Source of the DNA: Pinirhizobacter soli | GTDB taxonomy: Bacteria > Pseudomonadota > Gammaproteobacteria > Xanthomonadales > Rhodanobacteraceae | Direction of reading: 5' to 3' | Length of the DNA stretch: 64,000 nt | Assembly (NCBI RefSeq): GCF_015905305.1 | Contig: NZ_JADZLQ010000001.1 | Location: 954,599 to 1,018,598, forward strand | Part shown: positions 19,101-27,882 of the stretch, one piece after another | How the letters are laid out: every line of letters begins with the position of its first letter | How positions within the stretch are numbered: position 1 is the stretch's first letter | The notes under the pieces: model-generated | Database searches by the model: none | Seen by the model: only the letters and a program-made list of their open reading frames with translations | Told to the model about the DNA's origin: nothing | Made by a program: the position numbers and the translations under genes

Positions 19101-21621
19101 AGTACTTGGCCGCGTACCACAACGGAGTCTGCAGGGCGCTTACCGACGCAGCGGAACTGGCGGTAAATGTAGTGACCTGCGGATTGGAGTTACAGACCGA
19201 ATCAGCGAGGTTGTTACAACCGAAGGTCACGCCGCTATTGTTGAACTCCGTCACGCCATCGGCGGTGGTGCCCGCCAACTGGTAGCCGATGAACATGCCG
19301 CCGGAGCTGTAGCCCAGCCACTGGTTGCGCATGATCAGCGTGGTGGCGGTGGGCGTGTTCTTGAGCGTACCGTTGGTGTTGCAGGCACTGCCGCTTGTGC
19401 CTGCGCCGGTGCCGCCGCTGATCGCACCAGCGATCACGATAGGATCACAGATGGCCACGCCGCCGGCCTTCACCGTCGAGGGCATAAGGCAGCTGCTGCC
19501 CACGCAATAGGAAATGACGTTGGTGGCGTCCTGGTCGTGGTCCGAGCCGTACTGGGAGTCTTCCCACACGAAGTAGAAGCTGCCCACGTTGGGATAGGAA
19601 GTCGTCGGCACCAGCCCGTACGTGGTATTGCCGTTGAGGTTCTGGCGCGAGCCCAGCGACACCGAGCCGATATAGCAGCTGGAATACGTGCCCACGCCCG
19701 CCGGGTCGGCACGACAGGTCGGCGAGACCGAGATGTTCTTCGAACCCACGGGAATCGTGAACGAAGGCAGGTTGTCCGACAGCGAAATGCCGTAGGTCTT
19801 GACCCGGAAGCTGCTGTCCACCTTGCCGTCGGTGCGGATCAAGGTGGTCCAGGCGCCGTAGCTCAGGCCCGCGATGAAATACGAACCGCCCTGCCCGGGC
19901 GTTCCCAGGCACACGCCCACCAGGGTCGACATGTTGCCGATGGTGGCCGGCGTACAGATGGAGATATCGCTGAAGTTGCCTACGGACGTGAGCGTGCCAT
20001 TGGTTGGCGCGCCGGTCAGCGTGGACGTGTTGTAGTAGGTCGAAAGCAGGTAGTTGCCGCTTATTCCTTCAAGTGTTTGCACCTTGTTGGTAAGCGTCGC
20101 GGCCGAATTCATGTTCTCCACGCTCGATACGTTTTCGCTATCGAAGCTGTTCAGGCCGCTGCTGATGACCACGATCGAGCAGGTGGCGCAGGGCTGGTTG
20201 CGCGGCTTCGTCGCACCGCTATCGGTGCCATAGGGGTCAACCCATGCCGGCGTCGGCAGCGTGGTGTCGCCAGTCTGCGAAGGACCTGTGTCGCCAATGA
20301 TGTACCGCAGGGCATCGGCATACATGCTGGCCAGAGGATTGCCGAAGTCCGGGCACATCGTGGCGGTGGTCTGGATGAAATAACTGCGGGCGCCCCAAGC
20401 CGTATTGGTAGGTGAATAGCAACCCGTAGTGCCGGTGGTGCCGTAATCGGCGCCCGTCCAGCCAACGATCTGCAGCCGGTCGAGCGTGATCACGATACCT
20501 TCGTTGGTGTTGGTGCCCTGCTTGTAGCAGAAGGTACCGTCGGCATTGCTGAATTCATCGCCGGTGGCGCAACCTGCAACCGTGGTGTCGTTGTAGGCGA
20601 GCTTGCCGATATTGCGCCGCAATTGGCCACCCTTGCGGGGGGTTTTCCAGCCATTGGTGATCAAGCCGAAACGCTTGGCGGTGGTGTTGTCGTTCTTGCT
20701 GTATTTCTGCAGCAGTCCTTCGGGCTTCAAGCTCGTGCCAGTGGTAACGCAGAACGCCTCGGTTGGGCTGCCGTCCTGCTTACATACCGTGACGCGTGCG
20801 GTGTAGTCCTTGTTGGCGCCGCCACTCTTCGGACGGTTGCTGTCGCCTTCGCCGGCGCCGTTCCACTGGCACTGCAGCTTGGCGGTGGTGGCCCAGTCCG
20901 GCCACTGGCCACCGGCCACGCGGATCACCGGCGCCGGCGTAATGCCCGACGTCGTGGTGGTGGGCGTGGTAAAGGCGCCGGTCTTGCCGTTGGAGACGTT
21001 GCAGAACGTGGCGGCACTGGTGAACGGCGTGTAGTTGCCGATGTCGCTGCCGGTATAGACCTTCGCCCAGGCGTGCAGGTCGTCGGGGATCTCCGCGCGC
21101 TCGAGCACCGTGGAAGCGGCGGTATCGGTGCTGCGCGTGCCGCCGTAAAGCACCCAGCGGATGATGTCCAGGCGGCTCATCGCCACCCAGTTGAGGAAGT
21201 TGCCGCTCCAGGGCCCAAGCGAGGCCGAGCACGCATGCGCCGTAGCGGAGCCGGTGGCGCTGAACGTGCCGCCGGCGTAGGTGTAGCAGAGATTCGGATC
21301 GAAGTAGCCGTTGTAATCGAAGTTGTTCTTGTAGGTGGTATCCACCGTACCGTCGTTATCAAGGTCGGTGTAATCAGGGTAGGCCTTGTTGAACAGCTGC
21401 TCGTCGCGCGACATCACCAGCATGATCAGCGGCGCCACCTTCGGCGCGGCGGTGGCCACGGAGCCCGGTGGGAAGGCCTCGTAGTTGGACATCGTCATCG
21501 ACGTAAGGTCGGAGATCTGGCCGGTGGTGGCTGCGGACTGCGCCCACAGGGCTGCGCAGGAGAGCATCCCGATCAGCAGGCAGGCGACGGTCGCCTGGTA
21601 TGAACGCTTGAACCTGGCCAT
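16111..21621 (-). CDS. pilY1: PilY1 type IV pilus tip adhesin / assembly protein
   Basis: 1836 residues, longer than Pseudomonas PilY1 (~1160). A signal peptide ends near LWAQSA. The N-terminal part holds an early DxDxDG-type acidic loop DYTDLDNDGTVD (~82-93). The C-terminal third is the PilC/PilY beta-propeller, with QMVYVGANDGMLHAFNAG and the calcium loop DYDLDNSAE (~1504), matching the DxDxDNxxD site that controls pilus retraction. Many cysteines suggest disulfides. It is a secreted or surface protein at the pilus tip. AGGGG precedes the ATG, and pilX ends 12 bp upstream. Confidence 0.94.
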   Translation of the reverse strand: MARFKRSYQATVACLLIGMLSCAALWAQSAATTGQISDLTSMTMSNYEAFPPGSVATAAPKVAPLIMLVMSRDEQLFNKAYPDYTDLDNDGTVDTTYKNNFDYNGYFDPNLCYTYAGGTFSATGSATAHACSASLGPWSGNFLNWVAMSRLDIIRWVLYGGTRSTDTAASTVLERAEIPDDLHAWAKVYTGSDIGNYTPFTSAATFCNVSNGKTGAFTTPTTTTSGITPAPVIRVAGGQWPDWATTAKLQCQWNGAGEGDSNRPKSGGANKDYTARVTVCKQDGSPTEAFCVTTGTSLKPEGLLQKYSKNDNTTAKRFGLITNGWKTPRKGGQLRRNIGKLAYNDTTVAGCATGDEFSNADGTFCYKQGTNTNEGIVITLDRLQIVGWTGADYGTTGTTGCYSPTNTAWGARSYFIQTTATMCPDFGNPLASMYADALRYIIGDTGPSQTGDTTLPTPAWVDPYGTDSGATKPRNQPCATCSIVVISSGLNSFDSENVSSVENMNSAATLTNKVQTLEGISGNYLLSTYYNTSTLTGAPTNGTLTSVGNFSDISICTPATIGNMSTLVGVCLGTPGQGGSYFIAGLSYGAWTTLIRTDGKVDSSFRVKTYGISLSDNLPSFTIPVGSKNISVSPTCRADPAGVGTYSSCYIGSVSLGSRQNLNGNTTYGLVPTTSYPNVGSFYFVWEDSQYGSDHDQDATNVISYCVGSSCLMPSTVKAGGVAICDPIVIAGAISGGTGAGTSGSACNTNGTLKNTPTATTLIMRNQWLGYSSGGMFIGYQLAGTTADGVTEFNNSGVTFGCNNLADSVCNSNPQVTTFTASSAASVSALQTPLWYAAKYSGFNGTAPVLAAGADPANYFFARNAGKLKDQLDAVFQAIAASSGNDTGNAGLADSSNDFVGNGLAYQVKYYSLFDGVAWTGSLRSFWTDAQGFLREGGFKDSAGNQVLSSSAAYIASGRPSSAAAGSATLATFRCTAPPGNDPATDPNCTQSNTVTPVWDAADLLNPYYDPTKAADATALTNIPIQRNYGDAADSAANRGQRYIFTTVGVQPQNLLSILTGKVMQNGSATGAITTGVQVPFVWTDATGDCITSDNSVTRSNNTTYTAVTGTGLCGTTAKTLLGLNYRIGNFGLLNEISSTRAAAMVNWVRGLEDTDDFRSRSSGGGAVPLQNVTASARTYRLGDIVNSSPIEVSVPAESFDLLYNDNSYLAFRTNYLHRRQMVYVGANDGMLHAFNAGFYTAAQPAAGTTAATLPTLTRTLPSGTTGSPVSTSGNNWALGQEAWAYVPSNLLAHLRWVADKSYSHVFYVDGSPTVSDVKIFGNATATGCSSGTPNVDAQGHVCGWGTIMVVPFRTGGGPISVNTLGCSGTAAASCPSTVQTSNSSYVIMDITDPEQPPIVLGEIPSIAFSADGKSSVPTFTTPSPAIAIEKDSSGNLKFFLGFGTGPVDNGGPGKLVQGSPTIPLNAYIYDLSSLVGNGTTEATFAKQFSNGPASSFAGDMVSSDYDLDNSAEGMYFGVVTNPSAVGGAFGGGLWKIDLRTSAGVESPLPSAWKGLLQIYNGGTPVTVRPTLARDPSGRDFIYFGSGRAFTDADDAATTSQGTQQQYIYGISDNSLLLGLNAACQTLAVSDASLFVSTNVQVLTDGTLGATTAGATTLASLTSALQAKSTTTPFCFTYSGWKLALTPGDGTASALVPSERVVNSQTLLGGILLTPTYVPPTKADKDASNSSDCNPSSVSGTSYLYALNYITGTADSHAASFGSAAGSGGKAGEVYKKTTIGKGKASAPSLHTTPGSGATKVTACMQIGDKVVCKDVGTISPVNSHQISWREPVDQQ

Positions 21622-21633
21622 GGATTGCCCCTG

Positions 21634-22341
21634 TTACTTGATGACTTGGTTGTATTGGGTAATCGTGGTCGCCGTGCCGCCACCGGGCACCACCGACGCA
21701 CTCTTGATCTGGAAAATCATCGAACCGCCGCCGGTGGCCGAGCCCACGCCCTTGCTGGAGTAGCCTTGCGCCTGGGCACCGCCGGCACCGGCGCTGACCA
21801 CCGAACCGTCCTTGACGATGGCGATCTTGGTCACCGCCTGCTGGGCAGTCGTGCAGGTATCGGACGTGGTGGTGCACGTTGTCAGCACCACGTCGGTATC
21901 CCACAGGGAAGGATCGTAGTAATACCCCGCGGCGCGGGTAACGCAGGTGGGATCGGTATAGAAATTCATCGGGCTGCCGCACTGCTTCTGCAGGCCGCCG
22001 TTGGCCGGGTCCATCTTCGTCAACCACAATGGGGTATTGGCGAAGGTCACCGCGGGGTTGAAGTCGGTGATGGCGATCGCACCACCCCAGGTGGTGGGCC
22101 AGCCGCGATAGAACACGTGCTGGTCGAACAGTGCCAGGGGCACCGCGCGCGCAGCCTCGGAGGTCTCGAAGGCCTGCTCGTGCTTGGCCGTGGCGTTGAC
22201 CAGGTTCATTTCAAGCAGGGTGCCGCGCATGGCGATGATCGCCACCAGCGACAGCATCACCAGGAAGATCAGGCCCACCAGCAGGGCGGCGCCCTGTTGA
22301 TGGCCCATGCGACGAAACCGGAGCATGTCGTGCTTGGTCAT
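21634..22341 (-). CDS. pilX: Minor pilin PilX
   Basis: 235 residues. ATG 22341 lies 2 nt after the pilW stop; a frame reaching 22482 merely shadows pilW. The N-terminus GHQQGAALLVGLIFLVMLSL is the PilX type, with G before AALL instead of FSLIE and a hydrophobic helix, followed by EMNLVNATAKHEQAF. Cysteine-containing C-terminal domain. Part of the minor-pilin priming complex with PilVW and FimT. Confidence 0.9.
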   Translation of the reverse strand: MTKHDMLRFRRMGHQQGAALLVGLIFLVMLSLVAIIAMRGTLLEMNLVNATAKHEQAFETSEAARAVPLALFDQHVFYRGWPTTWGGAIAITDFNPAVTFANTPLWLTKMDPANGGLQKQCGSPMNFYTDPTCVTRAAGYYYDPSLWDTDVVLTTCTTTSDTCTTAQQAVTKIAIVKDGSVVSAGAGGAQAQGYSSKGVGSATGGGSMIFQIKSASVVPGGGTATTITQYNQVIK

Positions 22342-22343
22342 GG

Positions 22344-23465
22344 TCAGTTCTCGTTCCGGTTGCGCAGTTGCACCACGAACTGTTGCACGGCCCGGGTGTA
22401 CTGCCAGGGCTTGTCGCCGAAAGGGGTGAAGTTGGCGCAGGCCGTGACGTCCGTGCCAGCGGCGGCGATCTTGTACGTGCAATCCGAACTCAATTTGTAG
22501 GTAGCTTCGTGCGGCACGGCAATGTCGCGCACGGGCGACACAGCCACCACGCTGACCGCCACCGACACCACGCGATCCCAGGCGTTGGCGGCGGTGACCG
22601 CGGATGCCGTCATGTAACTGGTAGGCGCGGGTGAAGTACCACCGGACACCGAAACACCATAGGCCACCTTCATCTGTTCCACGCCGTCAACGACTGCTTC
22701 GGAAACGAATGTGCCATCCGAGCGCAGGTACTGACGCATCAGCGTGGGCAGCGGCGCGCCGTTGTCATCGGTGGCGGCACACGCCGCTCCCGCTGGCGCG
22801 CTACATGGACGCAGGTAGTACATATCCACGCGATACGGGTATACGTACTGGCGGATGGAACTGGAATTGGTCGGGGTGGTTGGAACCGGGCTGTTGGCAA
22901 ACAGCGTGGCTTGCCCTCCCACCGCTGTCACCAGGTATACCTGGTTGGGATTGGCAGCGATGGTGGCGGCCTCGGCCGGGACTGGGCCCGGTGAGAGGAT
23001 CTGCGTGTCGACGTAGCGCATCACGATGACGTCGCTGCCCTTGACGTAGTTCGCCGCGGTGCCGATGCAGGCCGCGCCCAGGGGAAAGGTCGTCGAACCG
23101 CTGTAGCCGAATACGCTGCCGCCACCGGTGCTGTTGGGCGCCAGGGACGTCGCCCATGCCTGGGTGCAGCTACCGCCCGCCGAGGTGATCGCACCCGTCG
23201 CGGTGGAATTGATGTTGATGTCGGTATAGGCGTTACCGCCCCAGAAATCGGCCATGCGCAGCGACCAGCCGAGGCGGTCGGAGGCCACGCGAATATTCTG
23301 CTGCAGGTAGTTGGCGCCGGACTGAAGCTGGTAGCCCTTGCGATTGGCAATGAACAGGTTGATCAGGCCACCGACCACCACGATGCCAAGCACCACCGCG
23401 ATCATCATTTCGACGAGGGAGAAACCCCGCTGCCTTACGGGTTTGGCCGTTCGCGTCATGGTCAT
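22344..23465 (-). CDS. pilW: Minor pilin PilW
   Basis: 373 residues. Leader MTMTRTAKPVRQRG, then FSLVEMMIAVVLGIVVVGGL, then LFIANRKGYQLQSGANYLQQN, the typical PilW opening. A C-terminal cysteine pair is present. The ATG overlaps the pilV TGA (ATGA). Function: inner-membrane pseudopilin complex that initiates type IV pilus assembly and connects to PilY1. Confidence 0.92.
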   Translation of the reverse strand: MTMTRTAKPVRQRGFSLVEMMIAVVLGIVVVGGLINLFIANRKGYQLQSGANYLQQNIRVASDRLGWSLRMADFWGGNAYTDININSTATGAITSAGGSCTQAWATSLAPNSTGGGSVFGYSGSTTFPLGAACIGTAANYVKGSDVIVMRYVDTQILSPGPVPAEAATIAANPNQVYLVTAVGGQATLFANSPVPTTPTNSSSIRQYVYPYRVDMYYLRPCSAPAGAACAATDDNGAPLPTLMRQYLRSDGTFVSEAVVDGVEQMKVAYGVSVSGGTSPAPTSYMTASAVTAANAWDRVVSVAVSVVAVSPVRDIAVPHEATYKLSSDCTYKIAAAGTDVTACANFTPFGDKPWQYTRAVQQFVVQLRNRNEN

Positions 23466-23998
23466 GGCAGGTAGTCGAAAGAGTAGCTTTCGTTATTGGT
23501 ATCGGTGCCGGTGCTGTCGCGGCTTTGCGACAGGCCGTTCCACGTGGTGGTGATGGTGAGCGTGCCGCGCGTGGTGCTGGGCGTGATCGAGGCAATGCCC
23601 ACGGTACCTACGGGCACGGCCAGCGTGCTGCTGATCTGGTTGATCCAGTTGGTAATGTCCGCCGCGGCAACCCTGCACGGGTCATCGCCACACTTGCTGG
23701 CATCAGGAATGCCGCTGGTGTACTTGTAGTAACTGGCGCTGACATCGCCATTCTTGGCGGCAATGAGGCTGGCCTGGCTGACCCCGAACACGCCGGCGGG
23801 GTTCGCCCGCATGGCGTCGGCCAGGCTGCGGGACTGCAGCACCGCCACGGTTCGTGCACCGGCTTGCTTGGTGAACTGCGCGCCCTTCAGCTGCATCAGG
23901 GCGAGACCCAGCACGCCCACGCTGAAAATCACGATGGCGACCAGAACTTCGAGCAATGAGACGCCACGCTGGACGCGCGACGACGGCGACTTTGCCAC
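23462..23998 (-). CDS. pilV: Minor pilin PilV
   Basis: About 178 residues from a GTG at 23998, preceded by a strong GGGGGAA five bases away; this gives a normal leader ending QRG before VSLLEVLVAIVIFSVGVLGL. An ATG at 24028 (AGGA upstream) is the alternative and would give a leader of 22 residues. The central VLQSRSLADAMRANPAG is a PilV hallmark. First gene of the operon pilV-W-X-Y1-E-DUF4124-fimT; the promoter should lie in 24030-24160, but no clear consensus was found. Confidence 0.9.
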   Translation of the reverse strand: MAKSPSSRVQRGVSLLEVLVAIVIFSVGVLGLALMQLKGAQFTKQAGARTVAVLQSRSLADAMRANPAGVFGVSQASLIAAKNGDVSASYYKYTSGIPDASKCGDDPCRVAAADITNWINQISSTLAVPVGTVGIASITPSTTRGTLTITTTWNGLSQSRDSTGTDTNNESYSFDYLP

Positions 23999-24140
23999 GG
24001 TGCTTCCCCCAATCCCTTTCCGACGCATACATCCTGTCTTAAGGTTCCGGCAGGGCGCCAGCGCCGGGCGACGAGCGGTTAGATTCCGCCGACAAACGGT
24101 ATACGGCCGGTTCACCGCCCCCGGGCGTCAATGGCCATGA

Positions 24141-24350
<210 letters not shown>

Positions 24351-24446
24351 CCTGAACAAGGGTTTGGATTGTCCCGCCGCCGTGACGAGATGGTCACAAC
24401 CCGATGGTTAACTTGCGCGGCCTTCGAACGCCCTGGAGTTTCAAGC

Positions 24447-24680
24447 GTGCTCGCGCAATACGTCGCCCCAACCCGATTGGGGATCGCCCGGATTATCCGC
24501 CATGGCCGCCAGTGGCGCGCCCTGATCAACGATGCCGAATACGGGCGCCATGAAACACCCGAGGCCGCCGTGAACGCGCTGCGCGAAGGTGAGCCGTCGG
24601 CCCGCGTGCCGGGTCTTCCCGAGTGGCGCTTCACGGACGATCACCCGCTGGCCAGCCTTCCCAATCCGCGCGCGGCCTAG
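24447..24680 (+). CDS. Small hypothetical protein
   Basis: 77 residues from a GTG with GGAG about 9 nt upstream (an in-frame TTG at 24369 is possible). The sequence MLAQYVAPTRLGIARIIRHG continues with a short alpha/beta pattern ending LASLPNPRAA. No family recognised. Its end overlaps the convergent small gene by 4 bp. Confidence 0.6.
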   Translation: MLAQYVAPTRLGIARIIRHGRQWRALINDAEYGRHETPEAAVNALREGEPSARVPGLPEWRFTDDHPLASLPNPRAA

Positions 24681-24907
24681 CGCTCCCGGCGCTTGTGCAG
24701 CCCATGCTTCTGCGCCTCGCGGGCTTCGCGCCAACCCTCGCTGAGCGCCAGGGCTTCTGTTTCGTAAGTGAAGCTGCCGCTATCGCTGGTGGCCAGGATC
24801 GTGTGGCCGTCGTCGTTGAGCACGGTGTAGCTCCAGCCGTAACGGATGCTGCCTTCATCCGAGCGCGGGGCACGGACGGTGATCAGGGAATCGTCTTCAC
24901 GGGTCAT
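24677..24907 (-). CDS. Small hypothetical protein
   Basis: 76 residues. A beta-rich first half (SIRYGWSYTVLNDDGHTIL) and a basic amphipathic helix (LALSEGWREAREAQKHGLHK). Codon use fits the genome, and the stop overlaps the convergent neighbour. No family recognised. Confidence 0.62.
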   Translation of the reverse strand: MTREDDSLITVRAPRSDEGSIRYGWSYTVLNDDGHTILATSDSGSFTYETEALALSEGWREAREAQKHGLHKRRER

Positions 24908-24973
24908 CGGACGTCTCCATAGGAGTCGGCCGGCATCTTAGCGCCGCGACGGGCGAAGGTTGGATGAAGCCGC

Positions 24974-25723
24974 TCAGGCGTGGTCTTGCAGGGGCGAATA
25001 GTCCGGCTCATTGGCCGAAGGGTCGCACTTGCCAAGCAAAACGGCCACGTGGTCGGCATCGATCGGGGCCAGGCGCGGGAAGGTGGCGTTGACCAGGGCG
25101 GCGACCACCGGCGATGGACTCTGGCCCAGGTGCTGGTGGAAGAGATCGTACAGCTCGCGCACCATGCGCAATCGCTGGCGGCTGACATGATCCTGGCGAG
25201 CCTGGTCGGCGTTGGATTGCACCCAGCTGCCGACGTCGGTGCGAAGGCCCATCAAGGATGCCCGCAGCAGATCGGCGTACTCGGCCCGGCTGTCCACCTG
25301 CGGAATCCAGGTGCCGCGCGTGGCCAAGTAACCCTCCACCGCCCGGCCGATTTCGCCCTTGGCACAGGCCTGCTCGAACAGGTGCGTGTCCATGCGCATC
25401 AGGGTGTCGATCGCATGCAGCACGGCACGGCCATGCAGGCCGGCGTCATCTGGCGAGGCCCACTCCAGCCCGTCCCGGTCGGTAAAGGCGCGTTCGACGA
25501 TCCAGAACACGTCGAAGGCCATCAGCCGCTTCATTTCCTGGCTCATCCCGGACAAATCGCCGTCGAGCAGGTGCCAGGCTTCGATGGCGTATGGGTTCGC
25601 ACCGAAGCGGGTCAAAGCCGAGGTCAGTTCGCCGCGTGGATCGAGCATGTCCGCGTGCTCGCCGAAACCGGCCGAATACTCAGCCAGTGCATCGTTAAGC
25701 CACGCCTCGGTGCTGCCGTCCAT
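24974..25723 (-). CDS. Hypothetical protein
   Basis: 249 residues, acidic, mostly helical, with no signal peptide or transmembrane segment. GGGGAAA stands a few bases before the ATG. Tryptophan-rich helices (EAWHLLDGD, AFDVFWIVERAF) and a central RGTWIPQVDSRAEYADLL. Codon use and long open frame support a real gene. No domain recognised. Confidence 0.75.
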   Translation of the reverse strand: MDGSTEAWLNDALAEYSAGFGEHADMLDPRGELTSALTRFGANPYAIEAWHLLDGDLSGMSQEMKRLMAFDVFWIVERAFTDRDGLEWASPDDAGLHGRAVLHAIDTLMRMDTHLFEQACAKGEIGRAVEGYLATRGTWIPQVDSRAEYADLLRASLMGLRTDVGSWVQSNADQARQDHVSRQRLRMVRELYDLFHQHLGQSPSPVVAALVNATFPRLAPIDADHVAVLLGKCDPSANEPDYSPLQDHA

Positions 25724-25904
25724 GCTTTCCCCGTGTCATTCCGGTCTACTCACAGGTATCGGCGGTGGGTGGGGATGCTTGAGCCAAGCGAAAGGCCAGT
25801 GAAACCTGAACGGGCTTGGCACGCGTCGTCAACGCACCGTGTCGGCAACCGTTTTTTCATCCTGCCGCGGACACAAGGGTCCGCTGTTACTGGAGGAGTG
25901 ACAA

Positions 25905-26228
25905 ATGAACCGCATCACCCGAACTCTCGCCCTGGCGGCTTTTGCCGGCCTTGGCCTTGGCGCCACCGCCTATACCGCGCCGGTGCAAGCCCGCGAGGTG
26001 GTGGTCGTTACCACCCGCGTCGCCCCGCCACCGCCGCGCTTTGAACGCGTACCGCCGCCGCGTGCGGGTTACGTCTGGGCGCCGGGCTACTGGCGCTGGA
26101 ACGGCGCACGCCATGTCTGGATCGGCGGCTACTGGGTCCGTGGCCGTCCGGGCTATCGCTGGGCTCCGCCACGCTGGGACCATCGCGGTCCGGGTTGGTA
26201 CTACAGCCGCGGCGGCTGGGTGCGTTGA
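25905..26228 (+). CDS. Secreted WXXGXW-repeat (YXWGXW) protein
   Basis: 107 residues. A signal peptide ends at PVQA. The mature protein is basic and rich in Arg, Pro, Trp and Tyr, with the repeated pattern [26 protein letters not shown] (PF12779-like WXXGXW repeats). GGAGGAG precedes the ATG. Such proteins are periplasmic or outer-membrane associated with unknown function. Confidence 0.85.
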   Translation: MNRITRTLALAAFAGLGLGATAYTAPVQAREVVVVTTRVAPPPPRFERVPPPRAGYVWAPGYWRWNGARHVWIGGYWVRGRPGYRWAPPRWDHRGPGWYYSRGGWVR

Positions 26229-26328
26229 TCTAGCCGCCCCCTCACCCCCTCGTCACCGGCGCTCCACGGCGCCGCGTCCAGCCTCCGGACACGGAACGTC
26301 CGGAGCACCCGGACGAGGGAGGCGGTGA

Positions 26329-26466
26329 ATGAACGAAATACCTGAGTCCAAGGGCGTTGCAGCGCCCGGCAAGCAGAAAGGCGGTATCGGCTACGTCGTG
26401 CTGTGGTTGCTCGGCGTGCCCATCCCCGTGCTGATCCTGATCGCGCTCCTGCGCGGTTGCGCCTGA
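26329..26466 (+). CDS. Small single-pass membrane protein
   Basis: 45 residues, below usual gene-calling cut-offs. The polar N-terminus MNEIPESKGVAAPGKQKGG is followed by one strong membrane helix, IGYVVLWLLGVPIPVLILIA, and a short LLRGCA tail. The ATG is preceded by GGAGGCGGTGA and by a CTCCGGAC/GTCCGGAG hairpin at 26283-26305. It ends 24 bp before the next gene, so probably cotranscribed with it. Function unknown. Confidence 0.68.
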   Translation: MNEIPESKGVAAPGKQKGGIGYVVLWLLGVPIPVLILIALLRGCA

Positions 26467-26489
26467 TCCCCAACGCACGGAGATATCCC

Positions 26490-27329
26490 ATGGCTTACGT
26501 AGCAAATTCCGCGACTGACGTCGTCGTCACTTATCCGCGCCTGTCCTGGCGCGCCATCATCGCCGGCTGGCTGGTTGCCACGGCGGTAGCTGGATTACTT
26601 TATGTAGCGGGCATGGCCCTGGGTTTTGCGGCCTTTGACGCCACAGACCTGGCAAGCACCGCCAAAGGCGTAGGCATCGGCACGGGCATCTGGTTCGTAT
26701 TGACCTGGGCTGCCGCCCTGTTCCTTGGCGGAATGGCGGCCAGTTGGTTCGACAACCAGGTGGATCACACCATGGGCGCGTTGCAGGGCGTGGCCGTTTG
26801 GGGCCTTTCCATCACCGCAACTGCGTTGCTCATTTCCATGGGGCTGGGTCATGCAGCGGCAGGTAGCGTTGCCATGGCAGCGGCCAGCCACGACAACAAC
26901 ACGCGTGGTGGCAATACCGCTGCGATCGTCGCCAGCGGCCCTGCCGCCGAAGAAGTTGCCATCCTCGACGAACAGGTTCACCAGGCGCTTCGCGGCGAAC
27001 GCAACGACTCGGCTGTCACCGCCGCCTTGCTCGCCGGCCACGACGATGCCGCGCGACGGTTGATCGAAGCGCGAGGACCTACCGGCGCCGAGGCGCAACG
27101 CCTGCTCGCATCGATGGCGGCGCAGACCCAGGCTGCACGCAATACAACCCTGGCGCAGGCTGATCGCGTGGCGCACTACACGTCGCTTGCGATGTGGGTG
27201 TCGTTCCTGAGCGGTTTCCTGGCGTTGCTCGCCGCGGCTGGCGGCGGGTGGATGGGAGCAAACAACCTGCACCGGGTATTTCACCTCAGGCGCTATGAAG
27301 GCCGGCCTGTTCGGCAGGTTGTGAGCTAA
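26490..27329 (+). CDS. Predicted multi-pass membrane protein
   Basis: 279 residues from the ATG at 26490 (GGAG upstream). Three hydrophobic spans lie in the first ~125 residues (AIIAGWLVATAVAGLLYVAG, WFVLTWAAALFLGGMAAS, VAVWGLSITATALLISMGL). A long Ala-rich soluble, probably periplasmic, segment of about 100 residues follows, then a final helix (SLAMWVSFLSGFLALLAAAG). No catalytic motif seen. It follows the 45-residue membrane protein closely. Confidence 0.8.
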   Translation: MAYVANSATDVVVTYPRLSWRAIIAGWLVATAVAGLLYVAGMALGFAAFDATDLASTAKGVGIGTGIWFVLTWAAALFLGGMAASWFDNQVDHTMGALQGVAVWGLSITATALLISMGLGHAAAGSVAMAAASHDNNTRGGNTAAIVASGPAAEEVAILDEQVHQALRGERNDSAVTAALLAGHDDAARRLIEARGPTGAEAQRLLASMAAQTQAARNTTLAQADRVAHYTSLAMWVSFLSGFLALLAAAGGGWMGANNLHRVFHLRRYEGRPVRQVVS

Positions 27330-27447
27330 ATAGCCGTCGTAAGGGACTCATGCGCCGCCGATAATAGTCGGCGCATGAGTCCGACATACGCAAGCATCGC
27401 CACACGGCAGTATTGTCGTCCCTCCGTGCGATCGACAGGCCGCCATC

Positions 27448-27882
27448 ATGGACGCGACCAACTCAAATATTCCTTGCAGGGAACAGCCATCGACGGTTGA
27501 CGAATTCCTCAAAGCACATAACTATCCGGGCATGGACGATCGCATGGCCCGAATGGAAGTAAACATCGCCTACATACGTCGTGATGTAGACGAGCTACGA
27601 GTCGATTTTGGCAAGATGTGGCACACCATTCAGGCCGAATCATCCAAGCGGCAGGAACAGTTCACGGAACTGCGTGGCGAGATTGGCAGCCTGCGCCATG
27701 AAATGGGTGACATGCGCCTGGCTATAACCGCCATGGATTCACGCCTTGACCGGAAGCTTGAGCAACACTTGCTCAAGTTGCAATCGCGCATGCTGTGGAC
27801 TATCGGTGCGACGGTCGGCCCCATTGTGCTCGCGTGGTTCATCCAGACATTCCTGCCTGCCCTCAGAGCCTCAGGGGGTTGA
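27448..27882 (+). CDS. Membrane-anchored coiled-coil protein
   Basis: 144 residues. Heptad-like helix from about residue 30 to 110 (RMARMEVNIAYIRRDVDELR, ELRGEIGSLRHEMGDMRLAI) ending in one transmembrane helix, TIGATVGPIVLAWFIQTFLP. Tail-anchored topology resembles phage- or toxin-region coiled-coil proteins, but no partner is seen. The last 12 bases overlap the convergent CPBP gene. Confidence 0.72.
   Translation: MDATNSNIPCREQPSTVDEFLKAHNYPGMDDRMARMEVNIAYIRRDVDELRVDFGKMWHTIQAESSKRQEQFTELRGEIGSLRHEMGDMRLAITAMDSRLDRKLEQHLLKLQSRMLWTIGATVGPIVLAWFIQTFLPALRASGG

Noticed and set aside
20623..21603. 326-residue plus-strand frame antisense to pilY1
   Set aside because: Gly/Val/Arg/His-rich shadow; pilY1 on the opposite strand has signal peptide and calcium loops.
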